Shown here piece after piece: positions 1-11,100 of a DNA stretch of 64,000 nt; position 1 is the first letter of the stretch, and each line of letters starts with the position of its first letter. The DNA lies in contig NC_087078.1 in assembly GCF_026151205.1 (NCBI RefSeq), positions 16,757,118-16,821,117 on the forward strand, in the 5' to 3' direction. The translations under genes were made by a program, and so were the position numbers. The DNA comes from Bolinopsis microptera. Taxonomy: Eukaryota > Ctenophora > Tentaculata > Lobata > Bolinopsidae. The notes beneath the pieces were generated by a model. That model did not search any database. It saw only the letters and a list, made by a program, of their open reading frames with translations, and was not told the DNA's origin.

Positions 1-2718
1 CCAGCTAGTGTCGCTGATGAAAAAGTTGAAATACTAAGAGAACTCCAATCAATTTTGCTGGGGACTCCCCAGATACCACTTTTGTATGAAGGTTGGGATT
101 TGGTTAAATCATGTCCTAAACAGGTAGCAGCTAACTCACGATTAGTTGACCTTATGTCAATTAGAGAACATTACCTAAGTTTCCAGTCTGGTAATAATTT
201 CTTGAAGGCCAAACCAAAAGAGCATTACCAAAATTTGTCGATTGACGAGGTGAAATGCACCTTAAAGAGTTATAGTTTGATTTGTGAGAGCGACTTCCAA
301 AAATACGACGAAAGTTTTCTTAGAAAAAAACTTGAAGAAGCTGAGTCTACAAGGAGCTTTGCAATGTGGTATGATCACGCCGTTATTTTAAACAGAAGTT
401 ACATCCTTTTTGTCGTTTGGCCTTTATACAGCAAGTCCCTTTACCAATCAAATGATCTATGTGAAGGGGATTTACAAAAAGCTGTCGAGCAAATTTACAT
501 CCATTACATAGCTATGTCTCCTTCGACAACCAAAAGCGAAGAGGCATTACAAGAATTTAGAACTAACCAGTTAGCTGCCTTTAAAGTTACAATTAAAACA
601 AACTGCGGAATCGAATTCACGGACAGATTAAAATTTGTGAATGGCGATGCGCCTGTAAGGAGTGTTGAGAATGGTTCAAACAAGAGTGGACCGTATCGTA
701 ATCCTACCTTATTAGAATGCTTCCCTATAGATCATTATGAATATTACGAAATTGTAAAATTTGAACACATGACATTCGACAAAACTACAAAACATGCTAA
801 TAAAGGTGGGTTCTTCGAAAATCCTGAAAATCGCGGAAAATCGCTACAAGATTTAAAAGATAAACCCGCCTCAGCATTAGAACTAATGAAAATAAGATGG
901 CCACATAAGCGTCTTGATAATATGAATAGCGAACAGATAAAAGAGTTTTTGAAAAATGACTTAGGGGGTATAAGGCGACCCCCTATTCTATTCATGGCTA
1001 CTCCTGATAAATCACCTGAAGAAATTGGTCTTGAAGGGGCTGAACTTTTGGGAAATGAATGTCTTCATGGTCTCAGAGGCGAAACCCTCAAATCATTCAA
1101 ACACATTCCAGGACCTCAAGGTGACGGACCATTAAAATTAGTACATGAGATTATATCCAATTGTTGTAATTTTGATTACGGATCAAAACACGAAAAATCT
1201 GGCGAGTCAGTTTTTAAGAATTTAATTGAAATTGTCCAGAAACTAGAAATGAAATTATTTCCAGACGGGTTGTCCTGTAATATTTGCGGGGATATTTTTA
1301 CTTTGTCAATTGTGACCAAATGTCCTAAATGCCTTTATTATACTTACTTCAGAGCACTTCTAGAAATTCATATATTTGGATACAAAGATGAGTCTAAACG
1401 GTCAGGTGCCTCCACATTGCTGCTTCATAATATAATTTTTGTATGGTTTAAAACTTTGAAAGAAATACAGATTACGATACCTACTGCTCTTAAAGTTATT
1501 AATTCTATTTACTTCCTCGGCATAGTTTACTACATGGGTCCAACATTCGAACTTACTAACTTTTTGTCAGTGCATGCCGGACGCATGGAAGATATTTTTC
1601 GGCAACTGAAGGTCTCTGCTCACAGTTTTACCAATCGAAAACACTTTCAAGAGAGTTTCCTGCTTAATGTCCTAAAACGTCAAGAAATCTCCAGATACTT
1701 TAAAACTGCAAACAATTTCAAAACTTATCGTAGCACAGTTTCTTCTGCCATCACTGCATTTCATCAAAGAAGTCCTATTCCTGACATTGTTTTTACCAAA
1801 GAATTTATAACGTCCAACATCCAAGACTTTGCAGGACACGTTTATCGCATTTCAAATTTTGTCGTTTCCAATACTAATGAACGATATATGAGTTTGTCCT
1901 CGGAAAACGACCTTAAATTCTTTTCCTCTAGAGAATGTCGCTCAGAAAACTGTCTGTCATCATGCCCACCATGTTTATCAAAGTTATTTCCTGATTTCCC
2001 AATCCACAATATATTGACATCAACGATTGAGATAATTCTAAATACCAAAGCTGCTATCTATCAGAAATTTGCTTGCAACATTTTTGTCAATGGTGGGGTA
2101 GATTTCTCCAATTTGCGTAAACTATTAGGTCAGGGCCCACTATTAACACCTGATATCATAACGTCAAGCGAAATAATAGAAAATATTAACATTGATAGGG
2201 AAAATCCTAGCAGACAAAAGCTGCCAGCAAACTTTTCGTCAATGTTGAAATTATTGATTGAAATGTTTCCCTCTGATCCTGAAAAATACGATAAGCTTAA
2301 ACACAGCAACATGGCTAAATGTATTTCCAAAATTCTTAACGCTGTCCCAGATGAAATTATTCATTTAGACAGTAGTAGTCGCAGATTAGCCTTGGCATCA
2401 TCTAGTTGTATTAAGGATCCAAAAGACAGTAATAATAATAGACAGCATAATGAATTAGCATACTATACAAGTAGGATTACGGACTCAATTGAACTCATAA
2501 GCACCAAATTGTTATCTTACCAAAAAGACATCGACAAACTATCAGGTGCCGTAGATAAATTAATTACTAATAGGCAATCAACCGATTCCATTGAGGACAA
2601 TCAGTTTGTCAAGAAACTTAGAGAAAAACAAAAATTAAAGCTCATAGCTCTCGAAGTCTTGAACAAGCTCACCTATGAAATTAATACTCACAATTATTTT
2701 ATGTACAGATCACTATAA
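1..2718 (+). CDS. 5'-partial transposase-like repeat ORF
   Basis: A single uninterrupted frame is open from base 1 to a stop at 2716-2718 (905 codons). No ATG is needed inside the window, so the protein starts upstream. I recognise the layout of a repeat-encoded family of unknown name seen in sponges, cnidarians and other invertebrates: a NGDAP segment (about residue 210), then RRPPILF followed by an ECLHGLRGE block (about residues 330-370), a CNIC...CPKC zinc-ribbon-like pair (about 430-450), and a late GRMEDIFRQLK block (about 545). In related proteins these blocks resemble the spaced acidic residues and Cys pairs of DDE transposases; that role is inference. Lack of introns and the AT-rich 3' end fit a mobile element. 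It could also be a captured host gene. No terminal repeats were found because the 5' end is outside the window. Confidence 0.6.
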   Translation, partial: PASVADEKVEILRELQSILLGTPQIPLLYEGWDLVKSCPKQVAANSRLVDLMSIREHYLSFQSGNNFLKAKPKEHYQNLSIDEVKCTLKSYSLICESDFQKYDESFLRKKLEEAESTRSFAMWYDHAVILNRSYILFVVWPLYSKSLYQSNDLCEGDLQKAVEQIYIHYIAMSPSTTKSEEALQEFRTNQLAAFKVTIKTNCGIEFTDRLKFVNGDAPVRSVENGSNKSGPYRNPTLLECFPIDHYEYYEIVKFEHMTFDKTTKHANKGGFFENPENRGKSLQDLKDKPASALELMKIRWPHKRLDNMNSEQIKEFLKNDLGGIRRPPILFMATPDKSPEEIGLEGAELLGNECLHGLRGETLKSFKHIPGPQGDGPLKLVHEIISNCCNFDYGSKHEKSGESVFKNLIEIVQKLEMKLFPDGLSCNICGDIFTLSIVTKCPKCLYYTYFRALLEIHIFGYKDESKRSGASTLLLHNIIFVWFKTLKEIQITIPTALKVINSIYFLGIVYYMGPTFELTNFLSVHAGRMEDIFRQLKVSAHSFTNRKHFQESFLLNVLKRQEISRYFKTANNFKTYRSTVSSAITAFHQRSPIPDIVFTKEFITSNIQDFAGHVYRISNFVVSNTNERYMSLSSENDLKFFSSRECRSENCLSSCPPCLSKLFPDFPIHNILTSTIEIILNTKAAIYQKFACNIFVNGGVDFSNLRKLLGQGPLLTPDIITSSEIIENINIDRENPSRQKLPANFSSMLKLLIEMFPSDPEKYDKLKHSNMAKCISKILNAVPDEIIHLDSSSRRLALASSSCIKDPKDSNNNRQHNELAYYTSRITDSIELISTKLLSYQKDIDKLSGAVDKLITNRQSTDSIEDNQFVKKLREKQKLKLIALEVLNKLTYEINTHNYFMYRSL

Positions 2719-3704
2719 ATATTAGAGCAAGCAAGTCCTTGTAACCTATTTTGTATCATTCAGTATGATTTATTTTGTGTCGATTTCAAGTATTATTTAT
2801 TTTGTGTCAATTGTTCGGTGTAAGTATTAAATAAGTCAGATTGATTCTATTGCAGTTATTTTATGTATCGTGACAAATTTATTTTATGATTGATTTATTC
2901 CAAGTTAAGTCATTGCATTTATATTATTTTTATTACATATTTTTATCTTGACTAAATTCAACAAAATTCAACGAAAATTTGTCGAGCAAAACATGTTTAC
3001 ATGTTTTTGAATCCAAAAAGAGTAGTTGCGAAAATTATTTGTTTATTATATACATTTTTAACATTATTTTTGAGAGAAAGATTGAGAAATTGACTGTTGT
3101 GTGAGGAGCCATGAAGTACTCATTGAGTTAAGCTCACCTATTCGATCCTGCTAGTTGTGTGGTTGAAAAACACTGCATTAGGCTAGATTGTGGATCATAG
3201 TGTAGAGCTGGCTCAATGACTGCCTTGGAATTCACACCAGGAAGGAAATGAGCTACCAAATTTAGTTATGAAAGATAGGGAAGGGATTTGATGTAGTAAC
3301 TTACATTTTTACAAAGTAGTTGGGAAGTAGTTGCTAAATAAATGCAGGGTAAAGTTTAGTTGGTGTAGTAAAAGTATCATGTTAAGCTTGTTTTCTTCTG
3401 GAAAAGGTCAGTGTCTCGTTTTATTATTATTTTATCGTCTGTTATTGTAATTATAAGAATCATAATTTTGTAACGTTTTAAATCATTTGTAAAAACATAA
3501 CAAATATCTGATGCTGCTTTAATAGGTAAGACCTCCTCGTTGGTAAGCAGTGGGTGATGCAGATTTTGTTGGCTATGATTAACCGTTTGTGGGATAATGG
3601 CAGGGAGTTTATCCTTATTTTCACGTTTCACAGTAATCGAATTAACATTTTGCTCTTAGAACATTCGCTCGAGAAATATATTCCCTGCCATTGCTCATTT
3701 AATG

Positions 3705-3740
3705 CTGTAAAACATCATCTACAAGCTTGATGTTTTACAG
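3705..3740. repeat. Perfect 13 bp hairpin, 10 nt loop
   Basis: CTGTAAAACATCA at 3705-3717 is exactly complementary to TGATGTTTTACAG at 3728-3740, with a 10-base loop. The pairing extends three more bases outward with one mismatch. It stands alone in gene-free DNA. It could be a small foldback element or a structured RNA. Confidence 0.7.
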
Positions 3741-4154
3741 TATGTTATTTTTCCAGCTACAATTTTTGTATTAGCAGACTATACCTTATTTTATTTTAAA
3801 ATATTTTAACTGTATTTTAAGTGTGAGTGCAGAATTGAACTGTGTTGATATGTTCCTACAAGATTACAACTGGTTGTACTGTAAGTCTTCTGAGTACCAG
3901 CTCAGTACCCCTCACCTTCCTGGTTATATCGTAGAGAAAATCTGACTTTGCCACAACTACGTTCATATTTTGTACAATACAAGGTGATTTTCATTCAGTT
4001 TTAAGTCTGTTTAGTAACATTTTAACGTGAATATGACATCACCTGACTATCAGCTCTGTTCTATGCTCATTGAGAACGTTCAAATCAAATTACAACAAAA
4101 TTGTCATTTTTTCCGATTCTTGGAATATAGTTTAATATTTCATATCCCTTTTTG

Positions 4155-4565
4155 AATGGTGATTATGTTATTTAAAATAATCTTATCTTAACTTCAGACA
4201 GTGTTTCGGAGGGTGACAGTTCCTTCGCTTAAGTACACCAAGACTTCTTTTGAGATGAGGATAAGAATTAGGACCGGTGTCCAGCTTTCCCTGTACGAAA
4301 GGTAAGTTATGTCTATCTCTGAGAGCACGTTTCCTTGATGTGTGTAGTGGATTTTTGTTCCGGGGTAGGTGAGACATGTTTTGGTGGTTTAATAGTTAGC
4401 ACCTGTCCCAAATGGTGATTATGTTATTTATAATAATGTTATCTTAACTTCAGACAGAAATTCGAAGGGTGACAGTTCCATCTCTTAAATACACCAAAAC
4501 TTCATTTGAGATGAGGATAAGAATTTCATTTTGGACCGGTGTCCGATGGAAGGGAAGTTATGTTT
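4155..4565. repeat. Diverged tandem duplication, ~250 bp unit
   Basis: The sequence from 4155 (AATGGTGATTATGTTATTTA) recurs from 4411 with substitutions and a few small indels. Both copies run through ATCTTAACTTCAGACAG, GGGTGACAGTTCC and GGACCGGTGTCC. The short minus-strand frame in copy 1 (4183-4377) is not conserved in copy 2, which argues against coding. Confidence 0.7.
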
Positions 4566-5090
4566 CTCTGTCAGCTTGCCAAATGTTTTCTATCCTTCAC
4601 TGCAATCGTCAAAAACACGTAAGTATTAATATGATCTTAAATTAAGAATTCTATAACAGACGCGCGCGGCCCTGAATCTTACAGTGCCTCTATGTCAAGG
4701 TGACACCCTTTTCCAGCCATTCCATATAAAAAGAGATAGCTTAATTCACATTCTTCTACTGTTCTAGCAAGTTTTTGACTACTTATGATGTATAAAGCAA
4801 ATAGCGTCAGTTAAGTAAAACAGAAAGCGCGCGCACATACGCGCATATTTTCTTTTTGGTTGTATTGTCGATATTATGTATTATTTATGTCTACCCAAAT
4901 TTTTTTCAGGGAGTCTACTTAAAGATCATGAACATTTTCAACATTCGTCTGAATAAACTGAAGGAACTGTAGCGTAAATATATCTGCAAAGACAGAACAT
5001 TCTAACTTACTCACCGGATTGGATCGAGCTGTTTTGAAATGTGAAACAAATGAGTAACCTATAAATATTTGTTTTATTAGAATTGGTTTA

Positions 5091-5375
5091 ACCCCCCAGT
5101 TCCATGGCCAGATATTATGCCAAATTATTAGACGGAGGTCCATTTCCCGTAGATCATCTCCGGAGATGATTCTCCGGCTCCGTCAACTGTATTAGACGGA
5201 GATTAAGCTCTGAGCTCTCCGGGAATTTCTCGGAGATTAATTCATACATAATCATACAGAATCAACAAAATTACCGTAGATGGTCTCCGGTCATGGAACT
5301 GCAAACCGGAGAAATATCAGTAGACGATCTTCGTCTAATAATTTGGCATAATATCCGGCCGTGGAACTGGGGTGT
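5091..5375. mobile_element. MITE-like element, ~50 bp inverted ends
   Basis: The left end (ACCCCCCAGTTCCATGGCC...) and the reverse complement of the right end (ACACCCCAGTTCCACGGCC...) match over about 50 bases, including ATATTATGCCAAATTATTAG. The 285 bp interior has no coding capacity and repeats the word CGGAGA in both directions. A TTA or TTAA target site may flank it. This is typical of a non-autonomous DNA transposon. Confidence 0.8.
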
Positions 5376-5396
5376 AAGGAATTGCTTTCTTATGAT

Positions 5397-5785
5397 TTAA
5401 ATTATTTATAGCGTTGTAGGGCCCTGAAAGTAGATGTTTGGGGCCGTTCACATTACGTAATCGGAGCCCAATCGGAGAGAGAGGCGGTGTTTATATGATA
5501 ACGTTTGTGTAATTTTAACACAATAACTAACTTGTAACTGTAAAACTGGTTATATAGGGAGTAAGGGAGCTAAAATAGGCTGAAAAGTGATGTCTTAACA
5601 TATGATCGGAACGACTCTCAGCTGTTTTATTGTAATTGGTGTATCTTGCTCTTATTATTTAAATTTTAGCGTTGTCATGTAGGCCCTGAAAGCAGATGTT
5701 TGGGGCCTCGGGCCATTTACATTACGTAATCATTGCGAAGAGAGAGGCGGTCTTCATATAATGTTTGTTTGTGTAATTTTACGAG
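5397..5785. repeat. Diverged duplicate carrying ATTACGTAATC
   Basis: A segment at about 5397-5520 (GCGTTGTAGGGCCCTGAAAG, then TTCACATTACGTAATC, then GAGAGAGGCGGTGTTTATAT) recurs at about 5665-5785 with substitutions. The ATTACGTAATC core also occurs at 10.46 kb and, diverged, at 62.27 kb, so this looks like a dispersed repeat family. Confidence 0.6.
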
Positions 5786-7236
5786 CCAGATGTTTTGTGT
5801 TTGAGTCAAAAGTTCTAAATATTCTGTTACCAGTGCACAGCAAGTTCATCGAGTGTAGTATGAACTTTCAGCACATAAGATAAGAACTACTGAGCAGCTG
5901 GATAGTTACTCATTCAGATGTGAAATCATTGTACATTTGTTTAATCGAAAGACGCTTTCAATTTTGTTCAAAACAGTGTTCACTTCAATTAAAATTAATG
6001 GGATCCACTTGATTATCCCAAAGCAACAAAATGGACAGAAAAGACTATAACAGTTTTGGAAACTACTTCGTAATAAGTGCTGCAGGCGATCGGCAAAATA
6101 CGTACTCTTATCACTTATCTTCACGCGCATTTCCAAATATGGTCATGCATGATGACGTCACACGCATAACAACGGGTTTATTTTGCAAAGTTATTTTTCT
6201 AGCTTGTTGCGCGCAGCATCAATAACAGTTTTTCTGTAATAACTTTTTAAAATGAGAAGCCCCAATTTTCCTCCTGGGGAGGTAACGTTATTTTTACAAG
6301 ACGAACATTTTGCAAAAAACCGGAAGTCTCTATCTTTTTTACTTCCGAAGTTAGGCCCCTAACGGTTAGGTTTCCTGGGAACATTGACGACCGTGCCCTC
6401 TACGAGCACTCAGCCTTATCAATGCATTGTTACGATGTACACAAGGACACTTTCAGTTTTGACTGTTTCAAATTCGGGATTGTGAAAAAGACTAAACCTT
6501 CCCTATTAGATAGGGAAGAGGCTAGATTTTGTGCAAAGTTTAGAACTAATGTTTGGGGTTTAAATAGGATGGAAATTAAAAGGTAGTTTTTTGTGGTTTT
6601 TACCAATATCTGTAATTAATTAATTTTAACAATTTTGTGCCAATTTTGCGTCATTTTTCTTTATAAATTTTATCTACCACGCTATCAGTGAAACAATTTT
6701 ATCGTATTCCAATTTCTGATCGACTTTCATGATATTCTCTAATCATGACCTTTTTATAAATTTTTGAATCTCTTTGACTGAGTATTATGATTGATTTTAT
6801 CTGACTAATTTATTTCTTTTTTGTAGGCTCTAGCGATGTAATAAACGAAGTTTCCAAGCCAAATTTGTGTGTTTCCCTTCGTGTCCAAAATCAATCATGA
6901 TATAAATAATAATAGAATAAACATCTCTTTTATTTCCACACTAATTCTCACACCAAGCTTTAATTCACACACCAAAACTTTAAATTTTATCATATTACAA
7001 ATGTCCTAAAATATACGTATCTTATCTTTAGTTAAAAAGTCACGGGGTGCAGCCGTTGAAACTAAAATAATTGATCACGCCGATGTTATTTTATCAAAAT
7101 CAGCTGAAAATTTGAAATATATGTTAATCTTAATCGATACCAGTATGCAGTATACACTTCAAGCTGAGCCTCAACAGTCAACACTAACAGATGTCTGACG
7201 TCTGTCAAAAACTTATGAATATGATGACGGCTGCAC

Positions 7237-7647
7237 GACTTCCAGGCCCCCCTATTATTAGGGGTCAGATCATATGACGTATAATTAGTGATGTGACGTA
7301 TAATTAGTGACGTGATCCACCAGCTACGATTTACAGAACATGTGAACTCTACCCTACATCTTTTTTTACCCCTTACTTTTGATTTAAATTAACAAGTCAC
7401 ATTTTTTCGTAGTATAATTAATCAAATCCCTTATGTGATATACGAGTCGAGCAGTCAAATCTTAAAGATCATGTTTACTTCTTAATGAACTGCCATGCTA
7501 TGATGTACATGTGAATTCTACCCTGTATATAGCCCATTTCTAAGTCAGTTAAATTCTACTGATGGATCACATCACTAATTATACGTCACTAATTAGTGAC
7601 ATGATCTGATCTCCCTGGCCCCCTAATAATGAGGGGGCCTGGAAGTC
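7237..7647. mobile_element. MITE-like element, GACTTCCAGGCCCCC ends
   Basis: GACTTCCAGGCCCCCCTATT at 7237 is mirrored by its near-complement ending at 7647. The inverted match continues inward for about 80 bases, through words such as GACGTATAATTAGTGA and GTGATCCA. The 411 bp interior has no ORF of note. An imperfect inverted match also continues outside (GACGTCTGTC ... GACAGACGTT), so the element may be nested in an older one. Confidence 0.75.
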
Positions 7648-8176
7648 GGCCTCCCATGATGACAGACGTTCAGAATCCCGGAGGCAGCGCCAAAAATCAA
7701 AATGAGTCACCGGGAATAAATAAATATCAGTTTTCCTTGACCATTGACCGAAATGTCAATGCTTTTAAACAATTTTGTCGGAAGTGACAAATTAGTGAGT
7801 TTATTATAAACAAGTTGAGGTACTGTGCACTGGAAGCAAATCGGAGACAGATTTGGAAAATTTAAAATCTCTTAAAATTAAATGTCCCATTTTCAATTAT
7901 AATTATTTGACCAAAACCCATAATCAATTTTATTAAGTTTAACAATGAATTTGAGATAATGATGACGTCCAGGGAATACTTTAAACTTCGTTGTCATTGT
8001 CGAATAAAAACTCATACATTTTATATTAAGGATGAAAAGAAACTAGAACATAACTGATTTTAAATTTCCTCGAATAAAACTTTCAACTAGCGGGTTTCCC
8101 GTTTCTAGTTTTATATACTACGAGTTTCTACTACTTCTAACTATATATTAACTAAGAATATGTTCATGTTCCGAAA

Positions 8177-11100
8177 CTAAAACATACATATTGCACCATC
8201 ATGAAACTGTATAACAACTTGGCAGCAGTCCCCATTAAAAGTACCCTCACAAGCAGCTGTAGTACACTCATGTTTTGTGTAGTCCGCAGGGTCAGTCGTA
8301 ACACGGCTACATGTTTCACCCTTTTCACAGGGATCTGGGTCGCAGGGAGTTCTGAAATTTAATAAAAACATCGTTAATTGCTGTTTTAACGATTTTATTT
8401 ACAAAACTTAAATATGAAACAAAAAATATTACGAAGAGTGATTGCAACTATTAGAAGTTAGATGAAATAAAAATTGTATAAGTCTCGAAATTTACAATAA
8501 TCAACGCTATTCAATAAAATGAATACTTGGTGTGTGGTGGTTATTGAATAACATGAATTATATTGAATATCAATTTTCAATCACCACCATGTATAAATCT
8601 TTACTTACGATGTAAATTGTTCACATGTATCTCCTTCTGTTCCTTGTGGACAGTCACACTCCAGTTCAACATCTTTAACAGAACACTCGCCCCCATATGA
8701 ACAGTATTTTTCAGGACAAGTAACCTCCTCACAGACGTTCAAATAATCTTCTTTCTAAAATTATATAGTGAATTGATGATTAGGCGAATTTATTGAACTC
8801 AAATTTCGGACAGCACATCTTCGCAGTGTGGACTGCTGAAAAATTACCCACAAAGAAAATTAAAAACGAAATTTGTGGTGACTCTTCATTTCACAAGGTC
8901 TCTCAAAAATACACTTAGTCTTACCAGCTTGTAACCTGCACTTGCATCGCATTCACATATATTGTTACTATTGCATTGTCCAAACGTACAATCATCATCT
9001 TCAGCACACACTGAATGAAGATAAAATAACTTCTAAACGAGTGACCGATTTTAAGCTATTCGAATAAATTGGTAGCATTAAACTGTCAATCGCTAAATCA
9101 AAAGCATATATTTAATTTTATTATTGTATACATATTTTACTTTTAGTATTTTTTCACTAACCGACACAATCTTCAAGGGTTTCGTCAAAATACCCTGTGT
9201 TTAGACAGGTCAATGTTTGTACATCCACATCTTTAGGTCCTCCTGAGACATGATATCCATCTGTACATGTGACAGTGACCACATCGTCTACATTATACGG
9301 TCCGTCCGCACTAGCTTCTTGATTGGAGAGAACAAACGCATCGCACTGAACAGATGTACTGGTACACAGTCTTGGATCAGTGTTAGACTTCTCATAACCA
9401 TCGTTACATAGGCACTCTCCGTATTCTGTGCATGTTCCACCTACACAGTCCGCTACATTATCAGCACAGGCTGAAGGATACAATTTTTATCAGATTATAT
9501 TATAAAATATCTTAATTTAAATTTAATATCCAACAAACTAGGACAACTGAAATGTATTTGGGAAACAACAATCTATTCAAGGCCCTTTCATGGATTGTCT
9601 TTATCAAATGCACTTACCAACACAGCCAACTGTACTGACACCACCTACAGCGGGATCAGGAACAAAACTACCGGCGTAACACTCAATGTTTCCTTCGACA
9701 TCATCTATTGATGTACCCCAGGAAATGAAGTAGTTCGTAGCACAAAATATTGTTGCTTTATCACCATGTTCGTACTTTAAAGCAAAGGGGGATACTCTCC
9801 TCGCGTTTATTCCTGTTATGCTGAGGCCGTCGCACGCTGGATAGTCTGAAAATGCAACAGATTAAGAACCGGGCTTATCAAAAGCACTTATTGGGGAAAT
9901 ATGAACTAATTCACATTGTCAATTAATGAATAAATATGGACAAAATAAAATGCTTCAAAAGGCTTTGTAAAAGTTAACAATTTACGCTCCATGTACGTCA
10001 AAGCAGTATATTTTTCTTTAAAAAGGTGTTATTAAAAAAAATAATGTGCGGCACCATGAGCGACACTCGAGTGATATGAATAACAGTAAACAGTTCTCTT
10101 TACAGGTAGGCTATAAAAAGTTCAGAATGTACAGTTTTGGTAGGACACATCCACAGTCCACCACTCTGTTTTGAAGAAATGAATTAACGAGTGCTATACG
10201 CAATACGACACTTCCGCCCGCGAGGTGAGTAGGATATGGATTATTTCAAGCTTCACAGTTCCCAACCTTCGCATTCATAGCATCCAAAAGATTTCAGACA
10301 AAAGTTACTGGGCCGCCGCGCTCAGCCTGTCATTCCGCCGAATCTTTATTCGTTTATGAACATAATAGCCTGAGGTCCCCAGGTAAGACAAATTAAGATG
10401 TTGCCTCAGGTTTAAGATGCAAAACAGGGCAAAATTACTGATTAGGGATCGTTCACATATTACGTAATCAATATTTAAGCAATTTTTACCCCCCCTCTCC
10501 CCCCCCCCCCCCCTCCGTAATCAACCGTAATCAAGACCCAACCGCCCTCCTGACAGCAATATTACGTAATCATGGCCTGACCCCCCCTTTTTGAATTTTT
10601 TCTGGAAATAATTTTTCTTTAAGTTTCATGCTACCCTGATCATGATGAGCCGAAATCGTTGTTATACTTAAGATATCCAGCCAATTGCTAAGCACCTTTC
10701 AAACTACTTACTTTAGTGCAGACGGGTTAAAGGGGGGGGGGGGGGGGGGGGGGGGGGGCCATGGCATTCGAATTTAGTAAAGGACGAAATAATTCAAATC
10801 AAATATTCATCTAGAATCTAAATATCATTTCGAACACCTAAAATACAATAACTAATACTCATCACTCATAAGCGCTGACCTTTGACCACTGACCAGCTAT
10901 AAATTCGGTTGATTGACGATGTCAACCCTTCCAGATCGTTGCTCTGCAACCATCTTCGATGCGAAACAAGAATGCTAGTTTGCGCGTCGAATCGGCGAAG
11001 TCCTCCAATAAATTCGGCTATTTCCATGTAGACACCCCCTTCCCCCTCAAATGTCCTCGAATAAAGCTTTGTACTAAAAACTGTTGACCACGCCCCCCCC

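Larger units (their letters stand above)
2719..8176. other. Gene-poor stretch with repeats
   Basis: No convincing gene is visible. The first 300 bases after the ORF repeat the word TTTATTTTGTGTC and may be the element's 3' end. A minus-strand open stretch at 3377-3631 has fairly balanced composition (for example PAIIPQTVNHSQQNLHHPL) and could be an exon fragment, but no flanking exon was found. The rest holds two MITE-like elements, two duplicated segments and a hairpin, listed separately. Confidence 0.5.

Noticed and set aside
744-2330. Minus-strand frames within the first ORF
   Set aside because: They are shadows of the 905-codon plus-strand frame, which has clear family motifs.
4183-4377. 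Small basic minus-strand protein
   Set aside because: The frame is not conserved in the neighbouring duplicate copy at 4411.
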